In this document: one piece after another, positions 33,240-42,618 of the stretch
Layout: every line of letters begins with the position of its first letter
How positions within the stretch are numbered: position 1 is the first letter of the stretch
Assembly (NCBI RefSeq): GCF_900130125.1
Contig: NZ_FQXY01000011.1
Span: forward strand, 248,001-312,000
DNA: 64,000 bases
Reading direction: 5' to 3'
Origin: Bacteroides congonensis
Lineage (GTDB): Bacteria; Bacteroidota; Bacteroidia; Bacteroidales; Bacteroidaceae
Program-made: the position numbers and the translations under genes
Notes under the pieces: generated by a model
What the model was told of the DNA's origin: nothing
Databases searched by the model: none
What the model saw: the letters and a program-made list of their open reading frames with translations, nothing else

Positions 33240-33304
33240 TAATGGAGAATGAATGACATTCTTTTCCTCATTCTTTATTCTTCATTATCTGTAATCTATT
33301 AAAT

Positions 33305-34441
33305 ATGAAGTATTATCTGATTGTCGGCGAAGCATCCGGCGACTTGCACGCATCTCATCTGATGTCTGCCCTGAAAGCGGAAGACCCGCAGGCTGATTTC
33401 CGTTTTTTCGGGGGCGACCTGATGGCTGCTGTCGGCGGAACAATGGTAAAGCATTATAAGGAATTGGCTTATATGGGTTTTATTCCCGTATTGCTTCATC
33501 TGCGCACCATTTTTGCGAACATGAAACGTTGCAAGGAAGATATCGTTTCCTGGAATCCTGATGTAGTAATCTTGGTGGACTATCCGGGGTTCAACCTCGA
33601 TATTGCCAAATTCGTGCATGCCAGGACGCAGATTCCGGTTTACTATTATATTTCTCCGAAGATATGGGCATGGAAAGAGTACCGTATCAAGAATATAAAG
33701 CGTGATGTGGACGAGCTTTTCTCTATCCTTCCTTTCGAAGTGGAATTTTTCGAAGGAAAACACCAGTACCCCATTCATTATGTAGGCAATCCTACGGTAG
33801 ATGAAGTTACTGCGTATCAGGAAGCACATCCGAAAGACTTTGAAGCATTTATAGCGGAGAACCAATTGGAGAATAAGCCGATAATTGCCCTTTTGGCGGG
33901 AAGCCGGAAACAGGAGATTAAGGATAATCTGCCGGATATGTTGAAGGCGGCATCCGCTTTTTCTGATTATCAACTTGTTTTGGCAGGAGCTCCTGCCATT
34001 GCTCCCGAATACTACAAGCAATACATGGGCGATGCGAAAGTGAAAATAATCTTCGATCAGACATATCGGCTTTTGCAGCATGCGAACGCGGCTTTGGTCA
34101 CTTCGGGTACAGCTACTCTTGAGACGGCTTTGTTCCGCGTTCCCCAGGTCGTTTGTTATCATACTCCTATCGGGAAAGTCATTTCATTCTTGCGGCGTCA
34201 TATTCTGACGGTGAGATTTATTTCATTGGTCAATCTGATTGCCGACCGTGAAGTGGTGAAAGAGTTGGTGGCGGACACAATGACCATAAAGAATATACAG
34301 CAGGAATTGAAGAATATACTTGGAAATGAAAAGTATAGAAAACAGATGTTTAAAGAATATGAGTATATGGCAGAACGGTTAGGCCCTGCCGGTGCTCCCC
34401 GTCATGCAGCGCGTGAAATGCTAGCCCTGTTGAAAAAATAA
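33305..34441 (+). CDS. lpxB: Lipid-A-disaccharide synthase
   Basis: This 378-residue GT19 glycosyltransferase joins UDP-diacylglucosamine and lipid X in lipid A biosynthesis at the inner membrane. Visible motifs are YLIVGEASGDLHASHLM at the N-terminus, FRFFGGDLMAAVGG, YYISPKIWAWKEYRIK, ALLAGSRKQEIKDNLP and VTSGTATLETALFRVPQVV. Length is normal. It is followed by a terminator at 34464-34497. Confidence 0.97.
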   Translation: MKYYLIVGEASGDLHASHLMSALKAEDPQADFRFFGGDLMAAVGGTMVKHYKELAYMGFIPVLLHLRTIFANMKRCKEDIVSWNPDVVILVDYPGFNLDIAKFVHARTQIPVYYYISPKIWAWKEYRIKNIKRDVDELFSILPFEVEFFEGKHQYPIHYVGNPTVDEVTAYQEAHPKDFEAFIAENQLENKPIIALLAGSRKQEIKDNLPDMLKAASAFSDYQLVLAGAPAIAPEYYKQYMGDAKVKIIFDQTYRLLQHANAALVTSGTATLETALFRVPQVVCYHTPIGKVISFLRRHILTVRFISLVNLIADREVVKELVADTMTIKNIQQELKNILGNEKYRKQMFKEYEYMAERLGPAGAPRHAAREMLALLKK

Positions 34442-34463
34442 CTTTCTTTTTCTGAATAAACGT

Positions 34464-34497
34464 AAAGCCGATGCAATATTTGCACGGCTTTTTTATT
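34464..34497 (+). terminator. Terminator after lpxB
   Basis: AAAGCCG-TGCA (34464-34475) pairs with TGCA-CGGCTTT (34481-34491) and is followed by TTTT. Confidence 0.85.
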
Positions 34498-34534
34498 TAT
34501 AGTACAGAAGGTTAAAAAAGAAAGGAAAAACAAT

Positions 34535-35302
34535 ATGAGAAAAATTAAGTGGCTTTTAGGTATTTTATTGCTGGCATTAGTGCCGATGTTACAGTCATGT
34601 GATGATGACGGTTATTCGATAGGAGATTTTAGTTGGGACTGGGCGACAGTTCATGCAACCGGTGGCGGTGGATATTATTTGGAAGGTGACCGTTGGGGAA
34701 TGATTGATCCGGTCAGTACTTCTATTCCCTGGTACAAGCCGGTAGATGGTGAACGTGTAGTTGCCTTCTTCAATCCTCTGTATGATGTGGAAGGGGGAGT
34801 TCAGGTGAAGATGGAAGGGATTCAGGATGTGTTGACTAAAGAAGTGGAAGAGATGAAAACTGAAGAAGAGTCCGAAGAATTCGGGAATGACCCTATCTTG
34901 ATTTATCAAGGCGATATGTGGTTGGGTGGAAAGTTTCTGAATGTTATCTTCCGCCAGGATATTCCCCGCTCTGAAAAACATCGTATCAGCCTTGTACAAA
35001 ACCTGATTGGTGCGGAAGAACCGACACCTCTAAAAGTGGCGGATGACGGTTATGTACACTTGGAACTGCGCTATAATACGTATGATGACAAGACCGGTTA
35101 TTGGGGATGGGGACGAGTTTCTTATAATTTGGAGAAATTCTATCCGACACCAAAAGATTCCTGGGTGGCACCAAAAGGTTTTAAGGTTACAATAAACTCA
35201 AAAGATAATGGAGAAGGCAGAGTGATTGTGCTTGACTTGGATCATCCGGTAGGTGTACCGGAAAAAGCGAAGGATGTACATTCTACTTCTTCAATCCGAT
35301 AA
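34535..35302 (+). CDS. NigD-like lipoprotein
   Basis: This 255-residue protein has a lipoprotein signal (LLALVPMLQSC, Cys22) followed by the DDDGYSIGDFSWDWATVH segment typical of NigD-like proteins of Bacteroidetes. The beta-rich mature domain contains VHLELRYNTYDDKTGYW. The family is defined by similarity to a bacteriocin-immunity-locus protein of Prevotella and its function is not established. It is monocistronic between two terminators. Confidence 0.82.
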   Translation: MRKIKWLLGILLLALVPMLQSCDDDGYSIGDFSWDWATVHATGGGGYYLEGDRWGMIDPVSTSIPWYKPVDGERVVAFFNPLYDVEGGVQVKMEGIQDVLTKEVEEMKTEEESEEFGNDPILIYQGDMWLGGKFLNVIFRQDIPRSEKHRISLVQNLIGAEEPTPLKVADDGYVHLELRYNTYDDKTGYWGWGRVSYNLEKFYPTPKDSWVAPKGFKVTINSKDNGEGRVIVLDLDHPVGVPEKAKDVHSTSSIR

Positions 35303-35330
35303 CCTCTAACTATGATTTGCTGTGTGTGAA

Positions 35331-35370
35331 AAAGGTCGGGACATTTTCCAAAGAAGTCCTGACCTTTATT
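35331..35370. terminator. Bidirectional terminator between NigD-like gene and cdsA
   Basis: AAGGTCGGGAC (35332-35342) pairs with GTCCTGACCTT (35356-35366) with a G-U pair. Runs of A before and T after it serve both convergent genes. Confidence 0.8.
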
Positions 35371-35408
35371 ATTTTATTGCAATTTTATTCTTTTGAAAGA
35401 AGTCCGGA

Positions 35409-36257
35409 TTAAAACCACGTCAATGCGTATATATAAGCAACTGCCGCTGGAATAGCCATCAAAGCACTGTCAAACCGATCGAGCATTCCGCCATGTCCCG
35501 GAAGAATTGTTCCCGAATCCTTAACGTGCAACTGTCGTTTGAGCAATGATTCCGTCAGGTCACCCCATGTACCGAATATGACAACCACCAATGCCAGTCC
35601 TGCCCATTCCCACATGGACATGAACGGGAAATAGTGAGCCAGTACAAAAGAAACTCCGATAGCTACCACTCCGCCGCCGATAGAGCCTTCCCAGGATTTC
35701 TTTGGTGAAATACGTTCAAACAGTCTGTGTTTGCCGATAAGCGAGCCGATGCAATATGCACCTGTGTCATTCAACCAAAGGAAAATGAAGATGGATAACG
35801 GTAAAATCGGATTGTAAGAAACACTGCTGTATGTCGGGTCATAATTGAATGCTAATATATTCAACATGGCAAAAGGCAGACCGATATACAATTGGCTGAA
35901 CATGGAATAAGCCCAGTTGAGTATCGGATTCTCTTTCTTCAGATACAATTCACTAATCATCATATAGAGGAGTAGAAGTACATACGGAATGAAAATCTTC
36001 GAACCTTCCTGTCCTTCATTTGTGCAGAATCCCATTATTGCAAGGAATAAATAGGCTCCGCCCAACATCGTAATCATCTTGTTAATATTGACTCCTTCAG
36101 CCCGCATATTAACCAACTGGCCAAATTCATATATAGTCAGCGCACTGATGATAGTGAACAGGATGCCAAAACTTAATGGGTTGTAAAGGATGCACCCCAC
36201 CAGGATGGCAACGAAGAGTACACCCGTAATAGCTCGTTTTATAAAATTGTTAATCAA
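35409..36257 (-). CDS. cdsA: Phosphatidate cytidylyltransferase
   Basis: This 282-residue integral membrane protein of about eight helices carries the CdsA signature near the C-terminus: SPKKSWEGSIGGG, then GDLTESLLKRQLHVKDSGTI and LPGHGGMLDRFDSAL. It makes CDP-diacylglycerol, the precursor of phosphatidylserine/ethanolamine and other phospholipids. It is last in the rsfS-ftsH-cdsA transcription unit (34 bp after ftsH). Confidence 0.96.
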   Translation of the reverse strand: MINNFIKRAITGVLFVAILVGCILYNPLSFGILFTIISALTIYEFGQLVNMRAEGVNINKMITMLGGAYLFLAIMGFCTNEGQEGSKIFIPYVLLLLYMMISELYLKKENPILNWAYSMFSQLYIGLPFAMLNILAFNYDPTYSSVSYNPILPLSIFIFLWLNDTGAYCIGSLIGKHRLFERISPKKSWEGSIGGGVVAIGVSFVLAHYFPFMSMWEWAGLALVVVIFGTWGDLTESLLKRQLHVKDSGTILPGHGGMLDRFDSALMAIPAAVAYIYALTWF

Positions 36258-36291
36258 AATCAGCGTGTTTAATTAGTTGGATTTGGACAGC

Positions 36292-38427
36292 TTATTTTTC
36301 CTCATTCGTTTCTGCTCCCGTAGACGTATTTCTCTCTACAGTCACTTTCGTTCCTTGCGCGGTTACTTTCGTTCCCGTAGCGGCAGCTTTTTCCTCTGCG
36401 GTATTTTCAGCTTCCTCTTCTTTGATTTCTTTTTCTTCTCCTTTCAGCTTTTCAGCTAGTTCCCTTTCAGCTTTCGCAGCATCCTGGCTTTCTTTCGCAG
36501 CCATGATTTCTTCCGAACGGGACGCCCATGGACGTTTTCCGAAGATACGTTCAACGTCTTCCGCAAAGATAACTTCTTTGTCAATCAGTAACTGTGTCAG
36601 TTTGTTGTGTCCTTCTTTATGTTCGGACAGAATTTGCTTGGCACGTTCATACTGCTCGTTCACCATTTTCTTGACTTCTTCGTCAATGAGTTCGGCGGTC
36701 TTTTCGCTATATGGACGGTTGAAAGAATATTCTTCATTATTATAATAACACAGGTTCGGCAACTTGTCGCTCATACCTAGATAAGCAATCATGCCATATG
36801 CCTGTTTTGTCACTCTCTCCAAGTCGTTCATGGCCCCTGTTGAGATACGACCCATGAATAAATCTTCAGCCGCGCGTCCGCCAAGAGTTGCACACATTTC
36901 GTCAAGCATCTGTTCCTTAGTCGTAATCTGACGCTCTTCCGGCAAATACCAGGCAGCGCCCAACGCGCGTCCGCGAGGAACAATCGTTACCTTAATCAGC
37001 GGGTTGGCATATTCCAACAACCAGGAGATAGAAGCGTGACCCGCTTCATGCAGGGCAATAGAACGTCTTTCGGCTTCCGTTGTAATTTTGGTTTTCTTTT
37101 CCAGACCACCGATGATACGGTCGACAGCATCCAAGAAATCCTGTTTGCCTACGAACTTTTTGCCGTGACGGGCTGCAATCAATGCCGCTTCATTGCAGAC
37201 ATTGGCAATATCCGCACCGGAGAATCCCGGAGTCTGGCGTGCCAGCAAATCTACGTCCACTGTATCATCTATCTTAATCGGGCGCAAATGTACGCCGAAT
37301 ACTTCCTTACGTTCGTTCAGGTCGGGCAGGTCTACATGTATCTGGCGGTCAAAACGTCCGGCACGGAGCAGCGCTTTATCCAACACGTCTACACGGTTGG
37401 TAGCAGCCAGAATGATAACACCGCTGTTGGAACCGAAGCCATCCATCTCTGTCAACAACTGGTTCAACGTGTTCTCGCGTTCATCATTTCCACCCATTGC
37501 AGGGTTCTTGCCACGTGCACGTCCCACAGCATCAATCTCATCAATAAAGACGATACAGGGAGCCTTTTCCTTTGCCTGCTTGAACAAGTCGCGGACACGG
37601 GATGCACCTACACCCACGAACATTTCCACGAAGTCAGAACCCGCCAAAGAGAAGAAAGGCACATTCGCTTCACCGGCAACAGCCTTTGCAAGCAACGTCT
37701 TACCGGTTCCCGGAGGGCCTACCAACAATGCGCCTTTAGGAATTTTACCACCCAGGTCTGTATATTTCTGCGGTTCTTTCAGGAACTCCACAATTTCTTC
37801 CACTTCCTGCTTGGCTTCTGCCAAACCTGCCACATCCTTGAATGTGATTTTGATAGAACCACCTTTTTCAAAAAGTTGTGCTTTTGATTTTCCTACATTG
37901 AACACACCGCCGGGGCCACCGCTGCCACCACCGCTCATGCGGCGCATGAAGAATATCCATAGGGCAACCAGCAATACAAGAGGAAGTATCTGAATCAGGA
38001 TAGCAGGGAATATATCCGACTTGGGCGGATAATCCGATGTACCGTCAAAGTGCCCGGCTTCTTTTTCAGCCTGCAAGAATTCCTCCAACTTATCGGTAGA
38101 CGGCGCTCTACTCGTAATGATAGGGTTGCGTCCTACCTTTGTAGAGTCTGCACCGAACACGGCACCTACGGCAGTCGGTTTCAGATACGCTTCGATAGAC
38201 TTATCTTCATAGCCCAACACCTTGCTGATATATCCATTTTTAACGTAATCCTGTAACTCGCTATAAGTAACAGCTTTGCTTCCAGCACCCTTTGAATCAC
38301 TGCCCCACCAGAGGCCGAGAAGCATCAGGGCAATAATCATATACATCCAGTTCAGATTGAACTTCGGCAAATTAACCTTATTGTTAGGTTTATTGCCATT
38401 GTTATTATTGCTATTATTATTGTCCAT
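36292..38427 (-). CDS. ftsH: ATP-dependent zinc metalloprotease FtsH
   Basis: The 711-residue protein has two membrane helices (about residues 27-43 and 143-163) around a periplasmic domain, then an AAA module. Motifs are Walker A VGPPGTGKTLLAK near residue 238, Walker B IVFIDEID, and SRH RFDRQIHVDLPD. The M41 protease has zinc ligands in LHEAGHASISW (about residue 462). It degrades membrane and regulatory proteins. The acidic/Ala/Lys-rich C-terminal 70 residues (EKLKGEEKEIKEEEAENTAE) and an Asn-rich start are low complexity, as in other Bacteroides. It is 9 bp after rsfS. Confidence 0.98.
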   Translation of the reverse strand: MDNNNSNNNNGNKPNNKVNLPKFNLNWMYMIIALMLLGLWWGSDSKGAGSKAVTYSELQDYVKNGYISKVLGYEDKSIEAYLKPTAVGAVFGADSTKVGRNPIITSRAPSTDKLEEFLQAEKEAGHFDGTSDYPPKSDIFPAILIQILPLVLLVALWIFFMRRMSGGGSGGPGGVFNVGKSKAQLFEKGGSIKITFKDVAGLAEAKQEVEEIVEFLKEPQKYTDLGGKIPKGALLVGPPGTGKTLLAKAVAGEANVPFFSLAGSDFVEMFVGVGASRVRDLFKQAKEKAPCIVFIDEIDAVGRARGKNPAMGGNDERENTLNQLLTEMDGFGSNSGVIILAATNRVDVLDKALLRAGRFDRQIHVDLPDLNERKEVFGVHLRPIKIDDTVDVDLLARQTPGFSGADIANVCNEAALIAARHGKKFVGKQDFLDAVDRIIGGLEKKTKITTEAERRSIALHEAGHASISWLLEYANPLIKVTIVPRGRALGAAWYLPEERQITTKEQMLDEMCATLGGRAAEDLFMGRISTGAMNDLERVTKQAYGMIAYLGMSDKLPNLCYYNNEEYSFNRPYSEKTAELIDEEVKKMVNEQYERAKQILSEHKEGHNKLTQLLIDKEVIFAEDVERIFGKRPWASRSEEIMAAKESQDAAKAERELAEKLKGEEKEIKEEEAENTAEEKAAATGTKVTAQGTKVTVERNTSTGAETNEEK

Positions 38428-38436
38428 AATCGTAAA

Positions 38437-38796
38437 TTAGTCTAAATCGGGGATTTGAGTAAGTTTGGCATCCGCCCAAAGATGTTCGAGATTGTAGAAA
38501 CCTCTGACTTCCGGCAAAAAGACATGTACCAATACATCAGAATAGTCCATGGCAACCCATTCGGCATTCCGAAGTCCGTCAATCGCAAAAGGCTTGGTAT
38601 CAGCGCCTTTGCGTGTAAATTCTCTGATTGAATCTACGATGGCACTCACTTGGCTGGGAGAGTTTCCCTGACAGATAACGAAATATTTACAGATGGTATC
38701 TTCTATACTGGTTAAATCGGCAATAGTTATGTTTTTACCTTTTTTCTCTTGGATTCCTTCTTTTATTTTTTCAATTAATACTTTAGTATCGTTCAT
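38437..38796 (-). CDS. rsfS: Ribosome silencing factor RsfS
   Basis: From ATG 38794-38796 (MNDTKVLIEKIKEGIQEKKG) the protein is 119 residues, the usual size. Motifs are ADLTSIEDTICKYFVICQGN, the VDSIREFTRKG region and EWVAMDYSDVLVHVF with GFYNLEHLWAD. It binds ribosomal protein L14 and blocks subunit joining in stationary or starved cells. The open frame runs 45 codons further upstream, but those codons lie across the promoter and are discarded. Confidence 0.95.
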   Translation of the reverse strand: MNDTKVLIEKIKEGIQEKKGKNITIADLTSIEDTICKYFVICQGNSPSQVSAIVDSIREFTRKGADTKPFAIDGLRNAEWVAMDYSDVLVHVFLPEVRGFYNLEHLWADAKLTQIPDLD

Positions 38797-38887
38797 TCTT
38801 GCAATTGAAATTAATAATTCATGTTCTTTTAGTTTATAACAAAAAAAGACTGTCCTTTGTTTCTGATTATAAACGTGATATTTTTGA

Positions 38888-38895
38888 CAAATATA
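38888..38895 (-). promoter_or_regulatory. -7 box of the rsfS-ftsH-cdsA operon
   Basis: The reverse complement reads TATATTTG, with TTTC 20 bases upstream. It lies about 92 bases before the rsfS start. Confidence 0.6.
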
Positions 38896-39030
38896 CGCTG
38901 ATTTATTGGATACAAGAAAGTTATACCCCAATTTTTGTGTTTTTTAGTGGAGATACTTGCTAATGAAAAGCTAATTTGAAGATTTTAGCAAAAAAAACAG
39001 CAGAAATGTTTTGAAATCCCAAATTATTTG

Positions 39031-39038
39031 TATCTTTG
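39031..39038 (+). promoter_or_regulatory. -7 box of tRNA-Gln
   Basis: TATCTTTG matches the consensus, 21 bases before the tRNA 5' end. A TTTG lies 17 bases upstream (39010-39013), slightly short. Confidence 0.6.
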
Positions 39039-39058
39039 CACCCGCAAACGAAAATCAT

Positions 39059-39129
39059 TGGGCTATGGTGTAATGGTAACACTACAGATTCTGGTCCTGT
39101 CATTCCTGGTTCGAATCCAGGTAGCCCAA
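39059..39129 (+). tRNA. tRNA-Gln (anticodon CTG)
   Basis: The acceptor stem TGGGCTA (39059-39065) pairs with TAGCCCA (39122-39128). The D-loop has TGTAATGGTAAC, the T-arm is CCTGGTTCGAATCCAGG, and the anticodon loop TTCTGGT gives CTG. The 3' CCA is not encoded. One mismatch closes the anticodon stem (A-C next to the loop). It is followed by a small terminator at 39159-39200. Confidence 0.93.
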
Positions 39130-39158
39130 CTGGAAAAATGTCAATAAAGGAAATATAA

Positions 39159-39200
39159 CCCTGTAAGGAGTCAATTCTTGCAGGGCTTTCCGTTTTTAGA
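39159..39200 (+). terminator. Terminator after tRNA-Gln
   Basis: CCCTGTAAG (39159-39167) pairs with CTTGCAGGG (39177-39185) and is followed by CTTTCCGTTTTT. Confidence 0.65.
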
Positions 39201-39244
39201 AAGTTATATTCAAGAAAGATTGAATCATGCTGTAAACAACAGAA

Positions 39245-39288
39245 AAACAGGTCTTATCACTTTCATAGGTGATAAGACCTGTTTATTT
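39245..39288. terminator. Strong hairpin at the end of the DUF349 gene
   Basis: A 16-base perfect arm (39245-39260) pairs with 39269-39284, with A-rich and T-rich flanks on the two sides. It serves the minus-strand DUF349 gene and can stop plus-strand readthrough from the tRNA. Confidence 0.85.
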
Positions 39289-39329
39289 ATATCCTCTGAA
39301 TCAAATAATTCTCAGAATCGACCGAAAGG

Positions 39330-41183
39330 TTATTCTTCCGCCTTTATAGATTCATCAATCACCTTGATTTTCTGCAATACCAATTCCAGGTCAGCTTTCA
39401 ACTTGTCCACCTTGCGGTTCAATTCAGTCAGCAGGCTGCTGCCTTTCTTGGAAGTGGAAGTAAGGAAGCCCAGATTGTTTTCATACGTCTGAAGCTCATT
39501 CTTCATGTTCTCATAGGCGCGCATCAACTTTTCACGCTCTCTGTACAGGGATTGTGAGCCGCTGCCTTGTATATTGCTGATATTCGAACGGAAGTTGCTC
39601 AGCTTCTTGTTGGAAGCGTTGATATTAAAGCGGTCAAACAGTTGGTCGATGACCGTATGATACTGTTTGTACAGTCTGTCTTTTTCTTTGAAAGGTACAT
39701 GGCCGATAGAATTCCACTCTTTCATTAAGTCGCGGACGAGCGTGTTGGCTTCTTCCGTATCCATGTTTTCGTCGATGGCAGATAACTTTTCAATCAATGC
39801 CTTCTTTTTCTCCATATTCTCTATTTCAACAGAACGTTGGGAAGAAGTGGCCTTGTTCTTCTGTTCAAAGAAGTAATCGCATGCAGAGATGAAACGTTTC
39901 CAGACAGCGTCCGAGTGTTTCTTGGATACCGGGCCAATCGTTTTCCATTCTCTTTGGAGCTTGGTCAACGCGTCGGCAGTCGTTTTCCAGTCAGTGCTGT
40001 CTTTCAGGGCTTCCGCTTGTTCGCAGAGCGCTTTCTTCTTCTCCAGGTTCTCGTTCATTCCCTCTTTCAGGCTCTTGAAGAATTCTCCTTTTTTCTTGAA
40101 GAAATCATCGCAGGCATGGCGGAAACGTTCGAAAATCTTCACATTCATCTTTTGCGGGGCAAAACCGATGGTCTTCCATTTGTTCTGCAAAGCAATCACT
40201 TCCTGCGTCTTGTTCTCCCATGCAGAGAATGTTTTCAGTTCGGCATACTCTATCGCTTCTACGATTTCGCAGATAACGGTCTTCTGATCCAAGTTATGCT
40301 GTTCCACTTCCTTCAGGGCTTCGAAGTGCTGTTGGTGACGGCGGTTGACAATCGTAGACGCAGCCTTGAAGCGGTTCCAGATTTCATCGCGCAACTCTTT
40401 CGTTACCGGGCCCGTATCACGGAATTCCTGATGCAATTTCTGAAGTTGGTGGAAAGCGGAAACCACATCTTCCTCGTCAGCCAGTTTTTCGGCAGCTTCG
40501 CAGAGATGCGTCTTTATTTCCAGGTTCTTCTTGAAGTCATATTCGCGGAATTCGTTATTCAGTTTCAACAAATCGTAGAACTTCTCTACATATAATTGGT
40601 AATTCTTCCAAAGTTCATTCACTTTGCCTTGCGGAACCAATTTCGTCTCATTCCATTGCTGTTGCAGCTTCTTGAATTCTGTATAAGACTTGTTGGCATC
40701 GTCTCCGGATTCCACCAACTCCTTCAGTTCTTCGATAATGGAAAGTTTAACTTGCAGATTCTCTTCCTTCTGTCGTTCCTGCTCGGCAACCAGTTTGCTT
40801 CGCCTGTCTTTGATGACTCCCATCAGACGCTTGAACTCTTCTTCTGTCGGGTCTTCTTGCGGGGCAAAGTCCTCAACCGCGCCACCGTTGTCTGTAAACT
40901 CCTTTTTGGCAGCTTCCAGTTCGGCATTATGTAACTTGTAGAATGATTGTTTCAGATTGTCAATTTCCTGCTTGTTCGCATTCTCGGCATCCTGCGCAAG
41001 CTCTTTCAACAGGTTTAGTACATCTTCCTTCGTGGCAGGTTTAGGAGCTGCTTCAGGTTGAACTTCGGCAGTAACTTCTTCAGTCGGAGTCTCTGTAATA
41101 GGTTCAGAAACCTCGGCTGTTTTCTTTTCTTCTTCTAATTCCCCTTGGTTCAAGGGTTGATTAGTGTCATGAGCGTCCATCAT
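39330..41183 (-). CDS. DUF349 repeat protein
   Basis: This 617-residue acidic, helical coiled-coil protein has several DUF349 repeats, each with a W-x-x-I/T-G hallmark (KWKTIGFAPQKMN, EWKTIGPVSKKHSD, EWNSIGHVPFKEKD and QWNETKLVPQGKVN). The N-terminal 60 residues are Glu/Pro/Thr-rich low complexity. The function is uncertain; cytoplasmic location is inferred from the lack of any signal or membrane segment. It lies 85 bp after mgtE on the same strand. Confidence 0.88.
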   Translation of the reverse strand: MMDAHDTNQPLNQGELEEEKKTAEVSEPITETPTEEVTAEVQPEAAPKPATKEDVLNLLKELAQDAENANKQEIDNLKQSFYKLHNAELEAAKKEFTDNGGAVEDFAPQEDPTEEEFKRLMGVIKDRRSKLVAEQERQKEENLQVKLSIIEELKELVESGDDANKSYTEFKKLQQQWNETKLVPQGKVNELWKNYQLYVEKFYDLLKLNNEFREYDFKKNLEIKTHLCEAAEKLADEEDVVSAFHQLQKLHQEFRDTGPVTKELRDEIWNRFKAASTIVNRRHQQHFEALKEVEQHNLDQKTVICEIVEAIEYAELKTFSAWENKTQEVIALQNKWKTIGFAPQKMNVKIFERFRHACDDFFKKKGEFFKSLKEGMNENLEKKKALCEQAEALKDSTDWKTTADALTKLQREWKTIGPVSKKHSDAVWKRFISACDYFFEQKNKATSSQRSVEIENMEKKKALIEKLSAIDENMDTEEANTLVRDLMKEWNSIGHVPFKEKDRLYKQYHTVIDQLFDRFNINASNKKLSNFRSNISNIQGSGSQSLYREREKLMRAYENMKNELQTYENNLGFLTSTSKKGSSLLTELNRKVDKLKADLELVLQKIKVIDESIKAEE

Positions 41184-41268
41184 TGTATATTAGTTTTGGG
41201 TCACAAATTAATGAAATAAAACGATTACTTCATACTATTTCGCTTATTTTTTTTTGTTTATCTTGTTT

Positions 41269-42609
41269 TTATGACAATAAAACCGTAATTCCCATGTACA
41301 ACATCATACCGATGATGTCATTTGTAATGGCTATAAAGGGGCCTGTCGCGATGGCAGGGTCGATTTTTAGTTTCTCAAGCGTCATCGGTACCAGTGTTCC
41401 GAAAATAGAAGCGAACATCACCACGGCAAACAAGCTGATGGATACGGAATAAGTGACCGTAGCCGTCGCGCCGAACCGGATAAAGTTGTAAGTATATACC
41501 AATAACGAAATAATAGTGGCATTGATTAAAGCCACCACTGCTTCTTTCGTGATTTGCTTGAAAGTGTCTTTGGCGTCCAGTGAACTGTTAGCCAATCCCT
41601 GCACGATGATGGCCGAAGATTGTGTACCGACATTTCCACCCGTACCGCCGATGAGCGGGATATATAATGCCATCTCGGGATGAGCCGCGAAAGTAGAGTC
41701 GAAATTACCTAATATCATGGAGTTCCCGATTCCGCCAATCATACCGATAAGCAGCCACGGAAGACGTGCCGTTGTCTGTTTGAGCACGTTGTCATCGGTT
41801 TCTACGTCCTGTGAAAGACCGGAAGCCAACTGGTAGTCACGTTCCGACTGTTCACGGACTTCGTCCATGACGTCGTCGACGGTGATTTGCCCGACAAGCC
41901 TGCCGATACTGTCGACAACGGGAATCGCCACCAGGTCATATTTCTCAATCGCCTGCACCACTTCGTCGATAGGCGTATCCACATGTACGGAAGTCGGGTC
42001 TTTCTGCATCACATGTTTCACTTTCGATACAGACGGAGAAGTAATCATCTTCTTCAATGGAAAAATACCCCGCAGACGTTCGTCATCGTCGATGACATAC
42101 ACATAATAGATTTCGTCCAGTTCTTCCGCCTGTTGGCGCATTTCTTTCAGACATTCGGGCATACTCCAGTTCTCATTGACAAGCACCATTTCCGTACCCA
42201 TCAAACCACCGGCGGTATTCTCGTCATACTTCAACAAGTCAACGATATCTCCCGCCTGTTCGATATCTTCAATGTGTGAAAGAACCTCTTCCTGTTTGTC
42301 CTCGTCAAGTTCACGCATCAGGTCTACGGCATCATCCGTATCCATGTAGTCGACGAAACGCTTGGCGATAGTCTCCGAAGGAAGCATTTCGAGAAGTTCC
42401 TTACGGGCGTCCTCGTCCATCTCGACCAGTACGTCGGCGGCTACCTCGTTATCGAGCAGCCGGTAGACTGCCTTGGCTTCTTCCGGGTTCAGGTCGTTGC
42501 ATAATTCAGCGATGTCGGCCGGATGAAGGTCGATGAGAAGTTCTTTTACCTTATCTTCCTCTTTCTGTTCGATAAGATGCTTTACGTTGTCAATGTATTC
42601 CTCGTTCAT
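41269..42609 (-). CDS. mgtE: Magnesium transporter MgtE
   Basis: The 446-residue protein has an N-terminal superhelical MgtE_N domain (HPADIAELCNDLNPEEAKAV) and a CBS pair (TSVHVDTPIDEVVQAIEKYD, GRLVGQITVDDVMDEV). A five-helix channel domain follows (PLIGGTGGNVGTQSSAIIVQ, MLYMGITVLL). Cytosolic magnesium binding by the N and CBS domains gates the pore. Length is as expected. It begins 9 bp after the rsmA stop, so the two are co-transcribed. Confidence 0.97.
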   Translation of the reverse strand: MNEEYIDNVKHLIEQKEEDKVKELLIDLHPADIAELCNDLNPEEAKAVYRLLDNEVAADVLVEMDEDARKELLEMLPSETIAKRFVDYMDTDDAVDLMRELDEDKQEEVLSHIEDIEQAGDIVDLLKYDENTAGGLMGTEMVLVNENWSMPECLKEMRQQAEELDEIYYVYVIDDDERLRGIFPLKKMITSPSVSKVKHVMQKDPTSVHVDTPIDEVVQAIEKYDLVAIPVVDSIGRLVGQITVDDVMDEVREQSERDYQLASGLSQDVETDDNVLKQTTARLPWLLIGMIGGIGNSMILGNFDSTFAAHPEMALYIPLIGGTGGNVGTQSSAIIVQGLANSSLDAKDTFKQITKEAVVALINATIISLLVYTYNFIRFGATATVTYSVSISLFAVVMFASIFGTLVPMTLEKLKIDPAIATGPFIAITNDIIGMMLYMGITVLLS

Positions 42610-42618
42610 TGTTGTCGA

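Noticed and set aside
34535..35302. NigD-like protein as evidence of a bacteriocin locus
   Set aside because: Only the single family member is present, without any bacteriocin or transporter gene, and such proteins are frequent in Bacteroidetes.
38797..38931. 45-codon N-terminal extension of RsfS (also those of ParA, SurE, EamA and Rel/SpoT)
   Set aside because: These extensions pass through consensus promoter boxes and have no similarity to the families; internal ATGs match the usual N-termini.
39059..39129. tRNA-Gln as an integration site
   Set aside because: No 3' tRNA repeat and no integrase next to it; the element in this window sits in the alaS intergenic region instead.
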